Shown: positions 26,421-34,549 of the stretch, piece by piece | Layout of the letters: each line of letters begins with the position of its first letter | Position numbering within the stretch: the stretch's first letter is position 1 | NCBI RefSeq assembly: GCF_004138485.1 | Contig: NZ_RYEV01000005.1 | Location: forward strand, 1,040,827-1,104,826 | Reading direction: 5' to 3' | DNA from: Peristeroidobacter soli | GTDB lineage: Bacteria; Pseudomonadota; Gammaproteobacteria; Steroidobacterales; Steroidobacteraceae | Length of the DNA stretch: 64,000 nt | Notes under the pieces: generated by a model | Databases searched by the model: none | What the model saw: the letters and a program-made list of their open reading frames with translations, nothing else | Told to the model about the DNA's origin: nothing | Position numbers and translations under genes: made by a program

Positions 26421-27419
26421 TCAAGCTTTCTCTTCCTGCAACCAAGGCATGCGCTCGCGCAGCTTGGCACCGACCTTCTCGATCTTGTGGGTGAAGTCCG
26501 CCTTCATCATCTTGTTGTACTTCTTGCGGCCACTCTTGTTCTCGGCGATCCACTGACGTGCGAACTTGCCGTCCTGGATTTCCGTGAGGATCTTTTTCAT
26601 TTCCTTCTTGGTGGACTTGTTGACCACGCGTGGGCCGCGCGTCAGATCGCCGTACTTGGCGGTCTCGGAAATGAACTGATGCATCTTGGTCAGACCGCCT
26701 TCGTGCAGCAGGTCGACGATCAGCTTCAGCTCGTGCAGGCACTCGTAGTAGGCGACTTCAGGCTGATAGCCGGCTTCCACCAGCGTCTCGAAACCCTTGA
26801 CCACCAGCTCGGTGGCGCCGCCGCACAGCACGGCCTGCTCACCGAACAGATCGGTCTCGGTCTCTTCGGCGAAGGTCGTGGTCAGCACGCCGCCGCGAGT
26901 ACCGCCGATGCCATCGGCGTAGGCGAGGGCGATGGCCTTCGCCTGCTTGTTCGTGTCCTGATACACGGCCAGCAGCGAGGGCACGCCGCGACCCTGCTGA
27001 TACTGACGGCGCACCAGGCCGCCCGGGCCCTTCGGCGCGATCAGCACCACGTTCAGATCCTTGCGCGGCTTGATCTGCTTGAAGTGGATGTTGAAGCCGT
27101 GCGCGAACAGGATGGTGGCACCCTGTTTGATGTTGCCGATCACGGCCTGGTACAGATCCTTCTGGGTCAGATCCGGCGTCAGGAACGCGATCAGATCGGC
27201 GCCTTTCACCGCCTCGACCGGCTCGGCCACTGCCAGGCCGTCCTTCTTCGCCTTGGCGAAGCTGTCGCCCGACTTGCGCACGCCGACGATGACGTCGTAG
27301 CCGCTGTCCTTGAGGTTCAGCGCATGCGCGCGGCCCTGGCTGCCATAGCCCAGGATGGCGATGCGGGCCTTGGCCAAGGCCTTCTTGTTGACGTCCTTCT
27401 GCGAGTAGATCTGCGGCAT
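26421..27419 (-). CDS. ilvC: Ketol-acid reductoisomerase IlvC (class I)
   Basis: NADPH- and magnesium-dependent enzyme of Ile/Val synthesis, 332 residues, the short class I length. Motifs: [19 protein letters not shown] (Rossmann), [25 protein letters not shown] and the knotted domain ligands in [16 protein letters not shown] and [17 protein letters not shown]. Start at ATG giving [15 protein letters not shown], with CGGAGAG upstream. Preceded by a leader-peptide attenuator. Confidence 0.96.
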   Translation of the reverse strand: MPQIYSQKDVNKKALAKARIAILGYGSQGRAHALNLKDSGYDVIVGVRKSGDSFAKAKKDGLAVAEPVEAVKGADLIAFLTPDLTQKDLYQAVIGNIKQGATILFAHGFNIHFKQIKPRKDLNVVLIAPKGPGGLVRRQYQQGRGVPSLLAVYQDTNKQAKAIALAYADGIGGTRGGVLTTTFAEETETDLFGEQAVLCGGATELVVKGFETLVEAGYQPEVAYYECLHELKLIVDLLHEGGLTKMHQFISETAKYGDLTRGPRVVNKSTKKEMKKILTEIQDGKFARQWIAENKSGRKKYNKMMKADFTHKIEKVGAKLRERMPWLQEEKA

Positions 27420-27479
27420 GTCGCTCTCCGAGTAAAACAAGCTAAAAAGCGTGTGTGTGTTGAAAGAAATCTGTATCTC

Positions 27480-27524
27480 AAAAACGAGCGAACCCCGCCT
27501 CGGTCTGGGCCGGTGCGGGGTTCG
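27480..27524 (-). terminator. Attenuator terminator of ilvC
   Basis: Minus strand CGAACCCCGC (27524-27515) pairs with GCGGGGTTCG (27498-27489), then CTCG and TTTTT (27484-27480). It ends 60 nt before ilvC and after the leader peptide stop. A competing 7-bp pairing, GTGCGGG (27569-27563) with CCCGCAC (27519-27513), would break it and serves as antiterminator. Confidence 0.85.
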
Positions 27525-27550
27525 TGTGGCGAATCTCTATCCTGTGATGG

Positions 27551-27676
27551 TCAGACGCCGGTCCCGCACTCGACCCGCCGCGGCAGGCCGGAGACGACTA
27601 CACGCTCTGCTACAATGATCGAAGCGATCATTGCGAGGCCGACGATCTCGGCGGAAGCGTGCGTGACGGCGGGCAT
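27551..27676 (-). CDS. Ile/Val-rich leader peptide of the ilvC attenuator
   Basis: Short open frame of 41 codons (ATG at 27676), with an internal in-frame ATG at 27631 giving 26 residues: MIASIIVAERVVVSGLPRRV then ECGTGV. The run of Ile and Val codons (ATC, ATC, ATT, GTA, then GTA GTC GTC) is as expected for ribosome-mediated attenuation by branched-chain aminoacyl-tRNA. The terminator and antiterminator lie at and after the end of this frame. Neither ATG has a strong ribosome-binding site, so the true start is uncertain. Confidence 0.72.
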   Translation of the reverse strand: MPAVTHASAEIVGLAMIASIIVAERVVVSGLPRRVECGTGV

Positions 27677-27771
27677 GGCCTAACTTGTAACGACGGGTGA
27701 AACGGTGGGTCGCGTCTGATTTGGTGCGTGAAAGCGCGCAAATGGCACCATATGGCTGCGTAACTTGTCAA

Positions 27772-27796
27772 GCAGCGCTACACTGGTGAGCGCTGC
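27772..27796. promoter_or_regulatory. Inverted repeat in the ilvC/pepA divergent region
   Basis: GCAGCGCT-9 nt-AGCGCTGC, perfect 8-bp arms, 59 bp before the aminopeptidase start, with a TACACT hexamer (27779-27784) inside. Candidate operator over the aminopeptidase promoter. On the other strand a TTGACA hexamer (27771-27766) abuts it. Confidence 0.4.
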
Positions 27797-27854
27797 GTCA
27801 CGGCTGTGAGCGGCACATGAACCTCCCTAAATCAGCTGACGATCGCCTCCGACC

Positions 27855-29228
27855 GTGACCACCATTTCCATTCCTTTGCAGCTGCTCCACGAAGATGAAT
27901 TCGAGCAGTGGCGGACGGCTCAAGAAGAGCCGGTGCGCAACTGGGCGGCGACGCACGGCTTCAAGGCCGAACGAAACAAACTGCTGTTGCTGCCGGGCCC
28001 GCAAGGCCGGCCGATAGCGGTGATTGTCGGTCTCGGCAAGTACAATCCACGCGAGGAAGTGAGCTACTGGATCGGTGCGGGTCTGGCCGACCGGCTGCCC
28101 GATGGCCAGTACCATCTGGCGAGTGCATTGCCGGCGCGGGCCGCGACTCAGTTCGCCGCCGGCTGGGGGCACGGGCAATATCGTTTCGAGCGTTACAAGC
28201 GCGGCGGTCCACAGCGCTCGGTGCAGTTGCGGCTGCCTGAAGGCGCGGATACCTCGGAGGTGGAAAGATTGAGATCCGCCACTTCGCTGGCGCGCGATCT
28301 GGTCAATACGCCCGCCAACGACATGTCGCCCGAGGCGCTGGCGCAAGTGGCAATCGATGTCGCTCGCCGTCATGGCGCGCGTCATCGCGTCATCATCGGC
28401 GAGGACTTGCTGAAAGAACGGTTTCCGGCCGTGCACGCGGTCGGTCGGGCCGCCGCCGTCGCACCGAGGCTGGTCGACATCGAGTGGGGCGATGCCTCGA
28501 AGCCGAAAGTCACCCTGGTGGGCAAGGGGGTCTGCTTCGATACCGGCGGGCTGGACATCAAGCCCGGCGCATCGATGCTGTTGATGAAAAAAGACATGGG
28601 CGGTGCCGCGATCGCCCTGGCGCTGGCGCAGACCATCATGGATGCGAAGCTGCCGGTTCGTTTGCGCGTGATTCTGCCGATGGTCGAGAACTCGATCGCA
28701 GGTAACGCGTTGCGCCCGGGTGACGTGCTCGGCACGCGCAAGGGACTCACAGTTGAAGTCGGCAACACGGATGCAGAAGGACGCTTGATCCTGTGCGACG
28801 CTCTGGCGCTGGCCGATGAAGAGCAGCCCGACTTGCTGATCGACACCGCCACCCTGACCGGTGCGGCAAGAGTTGCACTCGGGCCGGAGTTGCCGGCGTT
28901 GTACAGCAACGATGACGCGGCGGCCGAGGAAGTCTTGCGAGCAGGCACCGCTGAATCCGATCCGCTGTGGCGCATGCCCTTGTGGCCGGGTTACGACGAT
29001 GAGCTTTCCAGCAAAATCGCCGACGTGAACAACGTATCCACTTCGGGCTTCTCGGGCTCCATCATCGCGGGACTGTTCCTGCGTCGCTTCGTGAGCAACG
29101 CCCGGACCTGGTTGCACATCGATCTGTATGCCTGGAATAACAAAGAACGCCCGGGTCGGCCGGTCGGCGCGGAACCACACACGATTCGTGCGTTGTACGC
29201 TTTCCTCAAGCAGCGATATGCGCGTTGA
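27855..29228 (+). CDS. Leucyl aminopeptidase family M17 protein
   Basis: Cytoplasmic dimetal aminopeptidase, 457 residues, GTG start. The catalytic C-terminal domain (about 150-457) has the metal and lysine motifs VGKGVCFDTGGLDIKPG, KKDMGGAA and the M17 signature NTDAEGRL, with DTATLTGAARVALG. The N-terminal domain is shorter than that of E. coli PepA. Possibly the PepB-like or a divergent PepA branch; it probably trims peptides and helps recycle amino acids. Confidence 0.92.
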   Translation: MTTISIPLQLLHEDEFEQWRTAQEEPVRNWAATHGFKAERNKLLLLPGPQGRPIAVIVGLGKYNPREEVSYWIGAGLADRLPDGQYHLASALPARAATQFAAGWGHGQYRFERYKRGGPQRSVQLRLPEGADTSEVERLRSATSLARDLVNTPANDMSPEALAQVAIDVARRHGARHRVIIGEDLLKERFPAVHAVGRAAAVAPRLVDIEWGDASKPKVTLVGKGVCFDTGGLDIKPGASMLLMKKDMGGAAIALALAQTIMDAKLPVRLRVILPMVENSIAGNALRPGDVLGTRKGLTVEVGNTDAEGRLILCDALALADEEQPDLLIDTATLTGAARVALGPELPALYSNDDAAAEEVLRAGTAESDPLWRMPLWPGYDDELSSKIADVNNVSTSGFSGSIIAGLFLRRFVSNARTWLHIDLYAWNNKERPGRPVGAEPHTIRALYAFLKQRYAR

Positions 29229-29231
29229 TTG

Positions 29232-30143
29232 ATGGTTGCAAGCTCTACTCCCGACGTGGCTGACGCCGCTTCGATCGCGCCCCGGCATCTGGTCCTGCTG
29301 GTTTTGATGAACCTGGTCTGGGGCCTGAACCTCATTGCCTCGAAGATCGGCGTCGCGCAGTTTCCACCCATCCTGTTCACGGCGCTGCGCTTTGGATCGC
29401 TGGCGTTGTTTCTATTGCCGCTGTTGAAAATCCATCGCGGTCAGATGAGCAATCTGCTACTGGCGGCGATGCTGACCGGGCCGGCGGCATTCTCGCTGCT
29501 GTTTCTCGGGGTGAAGCACGCGGAGGACGCGGCAACGGTGGCGATCGCGAGCCAGATGAGCGTGCCAATTTCCACGCTGCTCTCGATCTGGCTGCTCGGT
29601 GAGACGATTCGATGGCGTCGTACGCTCGGCATCGCACTCGCGTTCGGCGGCATGGTCATCATCAGCTTCGATCCGCGCGTGTTTGCGTATTGGGAAGGAT
29701 TGGCGCTGGTGGTGACGTCGACGTTCTTCGCCTCGCTCGGTTTGATTTTCGTGAAACGCCTGCACAACATCAAAGCACTGGAATTACAGGCCTGGATCGC
29801 GGTCGCGGGCGGTTCGACGCTGATGCTGTTGAGCCTGCTGTTCGAGCAGGATCAGATGGAAGCGGTTCGGGCGGCGGACTGGAAGGCATGGACGGCGCTC
29901 GCGTTCACGACGTTGATGTCGAGCTTGCTCGCGCACACGGCGTGGTACTACCTGGTCAGCAAATATCCAGTGACGAGCCTGTCGCCGATCACATTGCTGT
30001 CGCCGCTGTTCGGCATCTTCTTCGGCGTGACGTTGTTACACGATCAGTTGACCGCGCGCATGTTGCTCGGTGGCGCCGTGACGTTGATCGGCGTGTTCAT
30101 CGTGGTGATGCGCGAGAAGAGGCTGGTCGATACCGGCACCTGA
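29232..30143 (+). CDS. EamA-family (DMT) membrane transporter
   Basis: 303-residue inner-membrane protein with ten hydrophobic segments in two EamA repeats (LVLLVLMNLVWGLNLIASKI at the start of the first, LEGL-type second repeat from about 150). The motif SPITLLSPLFGIFFGV is typical. Start set at the ATG 4 bp after the aminopeptidase stop; a TTG immediately before it is possible. Probably an amino-acid or metabolite exporter; substrate unknown. Confidence 0.88.
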   Translation: MVASSTPDVADAASIAPRHLVLLVLMNLVWGLNLIASKIGVAQFPPILFTALRFGSLALFLLPLLKIHRGQMSNLLLAAMLTGPAAFSLLFLGVKHAEDAATVAIASQMSVPISTLLSIWLLGETIRWRRTLGIALAFGGMVIISFDPRVFAYWEGLALVVTSTFFASLGLIFVKRLHNIKALELQAWIAVAGGSTLMLLSLLFEQDQMEAVRAADWKAWTALAFTTLMSSLLAHTAWYYLVSKYPVTSLSPITLLSPLFGIFFGVTLLHDQLTARMLLGGAVTLIGVFIVVMREKRLVDTGT

Positions 30144-30223
30144 GCAGTCGCGAGTGGCGCTCTCGCGCCCTCGCTGCTATCGCCGTCGCCCGGCTCCTCA
30201 GGCACGATCCGTCTGGCTGCAGG

Positions 30224-30853
30224 CTATCGCCGTCGCTTGCTCGGTGGTGCGTTTGTTCGTATGGCCGGCCGTGCGGCCATGGGCGCCATGAACTTCGCGA
30301 TCTCCACTGCGTCGATGGGGCGGTACTCGCCGGGTGCGAGTCCATCCAACGTCCACGGTCCGACCGACCATCGGATCAATCGCAGTGTCGGCAGGTTTAC
30401 CGCGGCGGTCATCCGTCGTACCTGACGATTGCGACCTTCGCGAATCGTGAGCTTCAGCCAACCGGTCGGAATGGCCTTGCGAAACCGGATCGGCGGATCG
30501 CGCGGCCACAGCTCTTGCGGCTCGTCCATGCGCTCGGCGCCCGCCGGCAAGGTCATTCCATCGTTCAACTGCACGCCTCGCCGCAGTCGGGCCAGAGCGT
30601 CATCGCCGATCTCTCCTTCGACCTGCACGAAATAAGTTTTCTGCTGTTTCCAGCGCGGATCGGCCAGCTTGGTCTGTAACGGTCCCGAGTTCGTCAGCAG
30701 CACCAGTCCTTCGCTGTCGTAGTCGAGTCGACCGGCCGGCCGCATGCCTGGCGCGTACACGAAATCACGCAGGGTCGCCTTGCTGTCCTCACTGGTGAAC
30801 TGCGTGAGTACGCGGAACGGCTTGTTGAGCAGGAGCAGGGCAGGCGAATCCAT
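30224..30853 (-). CDS. Pseudouridine synthase, RluE-like
   Basis: RsuA/RluB/E/F-type pseudouridine synthase, 209 residues. The catalytic Asp is in AGRLDYDSEGLVLLTN; other motifs are LLLNKPFRVLTQFT, LKLTIREGRNRQVRRM and LRLIRWSVGPWTLDGLAPGE. There is no N-terminal S4 domain, which fits RluE (23S rRNA) rather than RsuA or RluB. Start chosen at ATG giving MDSPALLLLNKPF. It begins 8 bp after the LysR gene stop, so the two may be co-transcribed. The C-terminus is a basic tail. Confidence 0.88.
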   Translation of the reverse strand: MDSPALLLLNKPFRVLTQFTSEDSKATLRDFVYAPGMRPAGRLDYDSEGLVLLTNSGPLQTKLADPRWKQQKTYFVQVEGEIGDDALARLRRGVQLNDGMTLPAGAERMDEPQELWPRDPPIRFRKAIPTGWLKLTIREGRNRQVRRMTAAVNLPTLRLIRWSVGPWTLDGLAPGEYRPIDAVEIAKFMAPMAARPAIRTNAPPSKRRR

Positions 30854-30861
30854 CGGGCGGA

Positions 30862-31776
30862 TCAAATATGTTCGGCGGACGTGCGCACCAGATCGATGAA
30901 GCGTTGCACGGCCGCGGCATTTTCGCCACGTCGACAGGCGAGAATCAGCGGCGCCGTGAGCTGTGGCATGTCTTCGAGCTTGCGATAGACGATGCCGTCC
31001 ATCTGCAGACGTTGCAACGAGGCGGGCACGATCGACACGCCGATGCCGGCGGCGACGAGATTCAGCGTGGAAATGATTCGCGGCGCTTCCTGTCCGACGC
31101 GAGGGCTGAATCCCGCGCTTCGGCAAGCGGCGATGATGGTGTCATACAGGCCCGGACCGCCGGGACGTTTGTAAAGTACGAATGTTTCTTTTGCGAGCTC
31201 GGACAAGGGTAGCAGCACGCTGCGACTGAAACTGCTGCGACGGGCGAAGATGTGGCCGGTCGGTAACGCCACCAGCATTTTCTCCTCCAGCAACGGCTGC
31301 ACGGTGAGTCCGACCACATCGGCGACCGGCGATCGAATGAATGCCGCGTCGATGTCCTCGTTGTGCAATCCCTGCACCAGCTCGCTGCTGCCACTTTCCT
31401 CGAGCATCATCGAAACCAGCGGCGCCGCTTCCCGAAACGCGCGCAACACTCGAGGCACGAACGGGTGAAACGGAGCGGAGCTGGTAAAGCCGACGACCAC
31501 TCGGCCTTCCTCGCCGCGGGCGGTCCGGCGGGTGGTCGCGACCGCCCGATCCACCTGGTCCAGGATGGCCCGGGCCCGATCCAGAAAGGCCTGGCCGGCA
31601 TCGGTCAGCTCGACCCCGCGCGGCTGGCGACGGAACAGCTGGGCATCCAGCTCCTGCTCCAGCGCCCGGATCTGCATGGACAGCGGCGGCTGCTGAATGC
31701 CCAGGCGCTCAGCGGCCCGGGTCATGTGCTTTTCTTCAGCCACAGCAATGAAGTAGCGCAAATGTCTCAGTTCCAT
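30862..31776 (-). CDS. LysR-type transcriptional regulator
   Basis: 304 residues with an N-terminal winged helix (MELRHLRYFIAVAEEKHMTRAAERLGIQQ, PPLSMQIRALEQELDAQLF) and a C-terminal periplasmic-binding-like effector domain (about 90-300). The DNA-binding sequence resembles the BenM/CatM/CynR group. Divergently placed to malate synthase, 101 bp apart, which suggests control of that gene, though aromatic or C2 metabolism elsewhere may be its main target. Confidence 0.93.
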   Translation of the reverse strand: MELRHLRYFIAVAEEKHMTRAAERLGIQQPPLSMQIRALEQELDAQLFRRQPRGVELTDAGQAFLDRARAILDQVDRAVATTRRTARGEEGRVVVGFTSSAPFHPFVPRVLRAFREAAPLVSMMLEESGSSELVQGLHNEDIDAAFIRSPVADVVGLTVQPLLEEKMLVALPTGHIFARRSSFSRSVLLPLSELAKETFVLYKRPGGPGLYDTIIAACRSAGFSPRVGQEAPRIISTLNLVAAGIGVSIVPASLQRLQMDGIVYRKLEDMPQLTAPLILACRRGENAAAVQRFIDLVRTSAEHI

Positions 31777-31781
31777 GATGA

Positions 31782-31798
31782 GATATTTATCAGATATC
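31782..31798. promoter_or_regulatory. LysR-type operator candidate
   Basis: GATAT-TTATCAG-ATATC, an interrupted dyad of the T-N11-A kind, 6 bp upstream of the LysR start and about 80 bp before malate synthase. A TATATT hexamer suitable as malate synthase -10 follows at about 31815. Confidence 0.5.
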
Positions 31799-31877
31799 GG
31801 TTTCTAACTCACCATATATTTTACCCACAGGCGAGAAGTCGCTAAGGTGCGCCCACTTTGGCAAATGGGGAGCGGCA

Positions 31878-33482
31878 ATGGCGACCAATCCGGCGGTGAA
31901 CCCGACCACGGGTATTGAGCTTCGCGGGGCGATGAAGCCCGGCTATGAGGCGATCCTGACCCCCGATGCCCTGGACTTCATCGCCGAACTGACGCGTCGA
32001 TTTGGCGATCGTGTGGCCGCGCTATTGGAGGCTCGTAGCGCCCGCCAGCGTCAGCTGGATGACGGCGCGCTGCCGGACTTTCTCGCCGAGACGCGCAGTG
32101 TTCGCGAAAGCGATTGGCGGGTGACGACCATTCCCGCCGACCTGCAGGATCGCCGCGTCGAGATCACAGGCCCGACCGATCGCAAGATGATCATCAACGC
32201 GCTGAACTCCGGCGCCAAGGTGTTCATGGCCGACTGCGAAGATTCGATGACGCCGACCTGGGACAACGTCGTGCAGGGCCAGATCAATCTGCGCGATGCG
32301 GTGAACCGCTCGATCTCCTTCTCGAATCCCGATGGCAAGCAGTACCGCCTCAATCCGCAGATCGCAACGCTGATCGTCCGTCCGCGCGGCTGGCATCTGT
32401 TCGAGAAACATATCTATGTGGACGGCCGCCGCGCGCCGGGTGCGTTCGTCGACTTCGGCCTGTATCTGTTCCACAACCACGCCGCTCTGAAAGCCCGTGG
32501 CACCGGGCCGTATTTCTATTTGCCGAAGCTCGAGAGTCATCTGGAAGCGCGGTTGTGGGCGGATGTGTTCCGTTACGCCGAGGGCAAGCTCGGGCTCGCC
32601 TCGCAGACCATCAAGGCCACGGTGTTGATCGAGACCATTCTCGCGGCATTCGAGATGGACGAGATCCTGTTCGAGCTCAAGGACTACATCGTCGCGCTCA
32701 ATTGCGGCCGCTGGGACTACATTTTCAGCTTCATCAAGAAGTTCGCGCGCCGGCCGGATTTCGTGCTGCCGGATCGGCAGCAGGTGACCATGACCACGCA
32801 CTTCCTGCGTTCGTATTCGAAGCTGGTGATTCGCACCTGCCATCGTCGCGGCGCGTTCGCGATGGGCGGCATGGCGGCGCAGATTCCGATCAAGAACGAC
32901 CCGAAAGCCAACGATGAGGCCATCGCCAAGGTGCGCGCCGACAAGGAGCGCGAGGCCGGTGACGGTCACGATGGCACGTGGGTCGCGCATCCGGGCCTGG
33001 TGCCGGTGGCGATGGAAGTGTTCGATCGTTTGATGCCGACGCCGAATCAGCTGGACAAGATTCCCGAGATCGACGTCACCGCCAAGGATCTGTTGCAGAT
33101 TCCGCAGGGCACGATCACCGAAGCCGGGTTGCGCGGCAACGTGAGCGTGTCGATTCAATATCTCGCTGCATGGCTCGGGGGGTTGGGTTGCGTGCCCATC
33201 AATAATTTGATGGAAGACGCGGCGACTGCGGAAATTTCTCGCGCACAGATCTGGCAGTGGATCAAACATCCCGCCGGCGTGCTCGATGACGGGCGCAAGG
33301 TCACGGCGGAGCTGTTCCGCGCGATCAGCAAGGAAGAGCTGGCGAAGTTGCGCGCCGCTGTCGGCGACAAAGCCTTCGCCACGGGCAACTTCGAGCGGGC
33401 TGCCGCGTTGATCGATGAGATCACGACGGGAGCTGAGTTCGAGACGTTCATAACGCTGCCGGCTTATCGGGTCATCCACTAG
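31878..33482 (+). CDS. aceB: Malate synthase (A type)
   Basis: Glyoxylate-cycle enzyme condensing acetyl-CoA and glyoxylate, 534 residues, matching the A-type length. Motifs: MADCEDSMTPTWDNVVQGQINL, RPRGWHLFEKH, YFYLPKLESHLEARLW, RWDYIFSFIKKF, GGMAAQIPIKND and WVAHPGLVPVAMEVFD. GGGGAG precedes the ATG. No isocitrate lyase gene is adjacent, so the partner must be elsewhere. Confidence 0.95.
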   Translation: MATNPAVNPTTGIELRGAMKPGYEAILTPDALDFIAELTRRFGDRVAALLEARSARQRQLDDGALPDFLAETRSVRESDWRVTTIPADLQDRRVEITGPTDRKMIINALNSGAKVFMADCEDSMTPTWDNVVQGQINLRDAVNRSISFSNPDGKQYRLNPQIATLIVRPRGWHLFEKHIYVDGRRAPGAFVDFGLYLFHNHAALKARGTGPYFYLPKLESHLEARLWADVFRYAEGKLGLASQTIKATVLIETILAAFEMDEILFELKDYIVALNCGRWDYIFSFIKKFARRPDFVLPDRQQVTMTTHFLRSYSKLVIRTCHRRGAFAMGGMAAQIPIKNDPKANDEAIAKVRADKEREAGDGHDGTWVAHPGLVPVAMEVFDRLMPTPNQLDKIPEIDVTAKDLLQIPQGTITEAGLRGNVSVSIQYLAAWLGGLGCVPINNLMEDAATAEISRAQIWQWIKHPAGVLDDGRKVTAELFRAISKEELAKLRAAVGDKAFATGNFERAAALIDEITTGAEFETFITLPAYRVIH

Positions 33483-33502
33483 GCCGCGCGAAAAGCTACT
33501 GC

Positions 33503-33555
33503 GGCTTCCCGCCCGCTCAGTGCCACAGCTAAAGAGCAGGAAGTGGCGGGAAGCC
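33503..33555. repeat. Long inverted repeat downstream of malate synthase
   Basis: Perfect 11-bp arms GGCTTCCCGCC (33503-33513) and GGCGGGAAGCC (33545-33555) around 31 nt; with one extra base the pairing extends outward through CTGC/GCAG. A smaller stem GCTC/GAGC lies inside. No U-tract follows. Possibly a transcript 3'-end structure. Confidence 0.6.
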
Positions 33556-33641
33556 TGCAGACCTGATTGAAACGAGGGATCGGGCATCGTGCCGCGACCC
33601 TCGTGCGAGCTGGCAAAAAGGCGTGACTTTTTTGCTGCTCG

Positions 33642-33677
33642 CCGCCGCCTGAGGCGGCGGGGTACATTCATGTACCC
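33642..33677. promoter_or_regulatory. Two abutting palindromes upstream of the uracil-DNA glycosylase gene
   Basis: CCGCCGCC-TGA-GGCGGCGG (33642-33660) followed by GGGTACAT-TC-ATGTACCC (33660-33677), both perfect. The second ends 10 bp before a TACAAT -10 hexamer (33688-33693), where a repressor or activator would act. The protein that binds is unknown. Confidence 0.55.
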
Positions 33678-33699
33678 GTAGGGTGGCTACAATGCAGGG

Positions 33700-34470
33700 A
33701 TGAGCAAGCCATCCGCCCGCAAGGCCAAGCGCGCCGAGCCTATTTCCATTCCTCGCAGCACCAAGAGCGCGCCGCTCAAGCAGCTCGCGCTGAGCGATGA
33801 CGCGCCCTCGAACGGCTTGTGGCCTTCGGATGGGGAAGTCTTCGACCGTACCTGCACCGATTGCCCGCGCCTGGCGGCGTTTCTGGAGGAGGGGCGGAAG
33901 CAACATCCCGACTACTACTGCGCCCCCGTCGCGCCCTTCGGCGATCGCAAGGCGCGCCTGATCATCATCGGCCTCGCACCCGGCTTTCATGGGGCGAATG
34001 CGACCGGCCGCCCGTTCACCGGCGACTACGCGGGTGTGCTGCTGTACCAGACGCTGCACAAGTTTGGATTTGCCAACAAGCCGGAGTCGATTCATCGCAA
34101 TGACGGCCTGAAGCTGATCGATGCCCGCATCTCGAACGCAGTGAAGTGCGTGCCGCCGGATAACAAGCCGCTGCCGGTCGAGATCACGACCTGCAATCAT
34201 TATCTGCAGGCTGAGCTTGCGAGTACACCGAAGAATGTCGTACTGCTGGCGTTGGGCTCGATCGGTCACAACGCGGTTCTGCGCACGCTCGGATTGAAGG
34301 CGAGTGAGTATAAGTTCGGGCACGCCGCGGAGTTCAAGCTGCCGGGCGGACAGTGGCTGATCGATTCGTACCACTGCAGCCGCTACAACACCAATACGCG
34401 ACGGCTGACGGAAGAGATGTTCGAGGCGGTGTTCGCGCGCGCGAAGCAACTGATCGGATCGGCTCATTGA
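33700..34470 (+). CDS. Uracil-DNA glycosylase, family 5 (UdgB-like)
   Basis: 256-residue base-excision repair enzyme. Motif 1 is GLAPGFHGANATGRPFTGDYA, without the polar catalytic residue of UNG; motif 3 is DSYHCSRYNTNTRRLT, with the family-5 HCSRYNT pattern. Four cysteines for an iron-sulfur cluster are visible (CTDCPRL, YYCAPV, VKCVPP and CNHYL nearby). A basic N-terminal tail precedes the fold. TACAAT ends 6 nt before the ATG, suggesting a leaderless transcript. Upstream of uvrC, also DNA repair. Confidence 0.9.
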   Translation: MSKPSARKAKRAEPISIPRSTKSAPLKQLALSDDAPSNGLWPSDGEVFDRTCTDCPRLAAFLEEGRKQHPDYYCAPVAPFGDRKARLIIIGLAPGFHGANATGRPFTGDYAGVLLYQTLHKFGFANKPESIHRNDGLKLIDARISNAVKCVPPDNKPLPVEITTCNHYLQAELASTPKNVVLLALGSIGHNAVLRTLGLKASEYKFGHAAEFKLPGGQWLIDSYHCSRYNTNTRRLTEEMFEAVFARAKQLIGSAH

Positions 34471-34549
34471 TCGGGGTCGTACCGCCGATCCAGGAACGTC
34501 CCGAAATGCCTGACCAGCGCTGACTGGCTTCATCCTCTAAAATGGCGCC

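Noticed and set aside
26415-27683. 422-codon plus-strand open frame opposite ilvC and its leader
   Set aside because: Antisense to ilvC and the attenuator; the translation is biased, without motifs.
32022-33671. 549-codon minus-strand open frame opposite malate synthase
   Set aside because: Antisense shadow of a certain gene; Arg/His-rich low-information translation.
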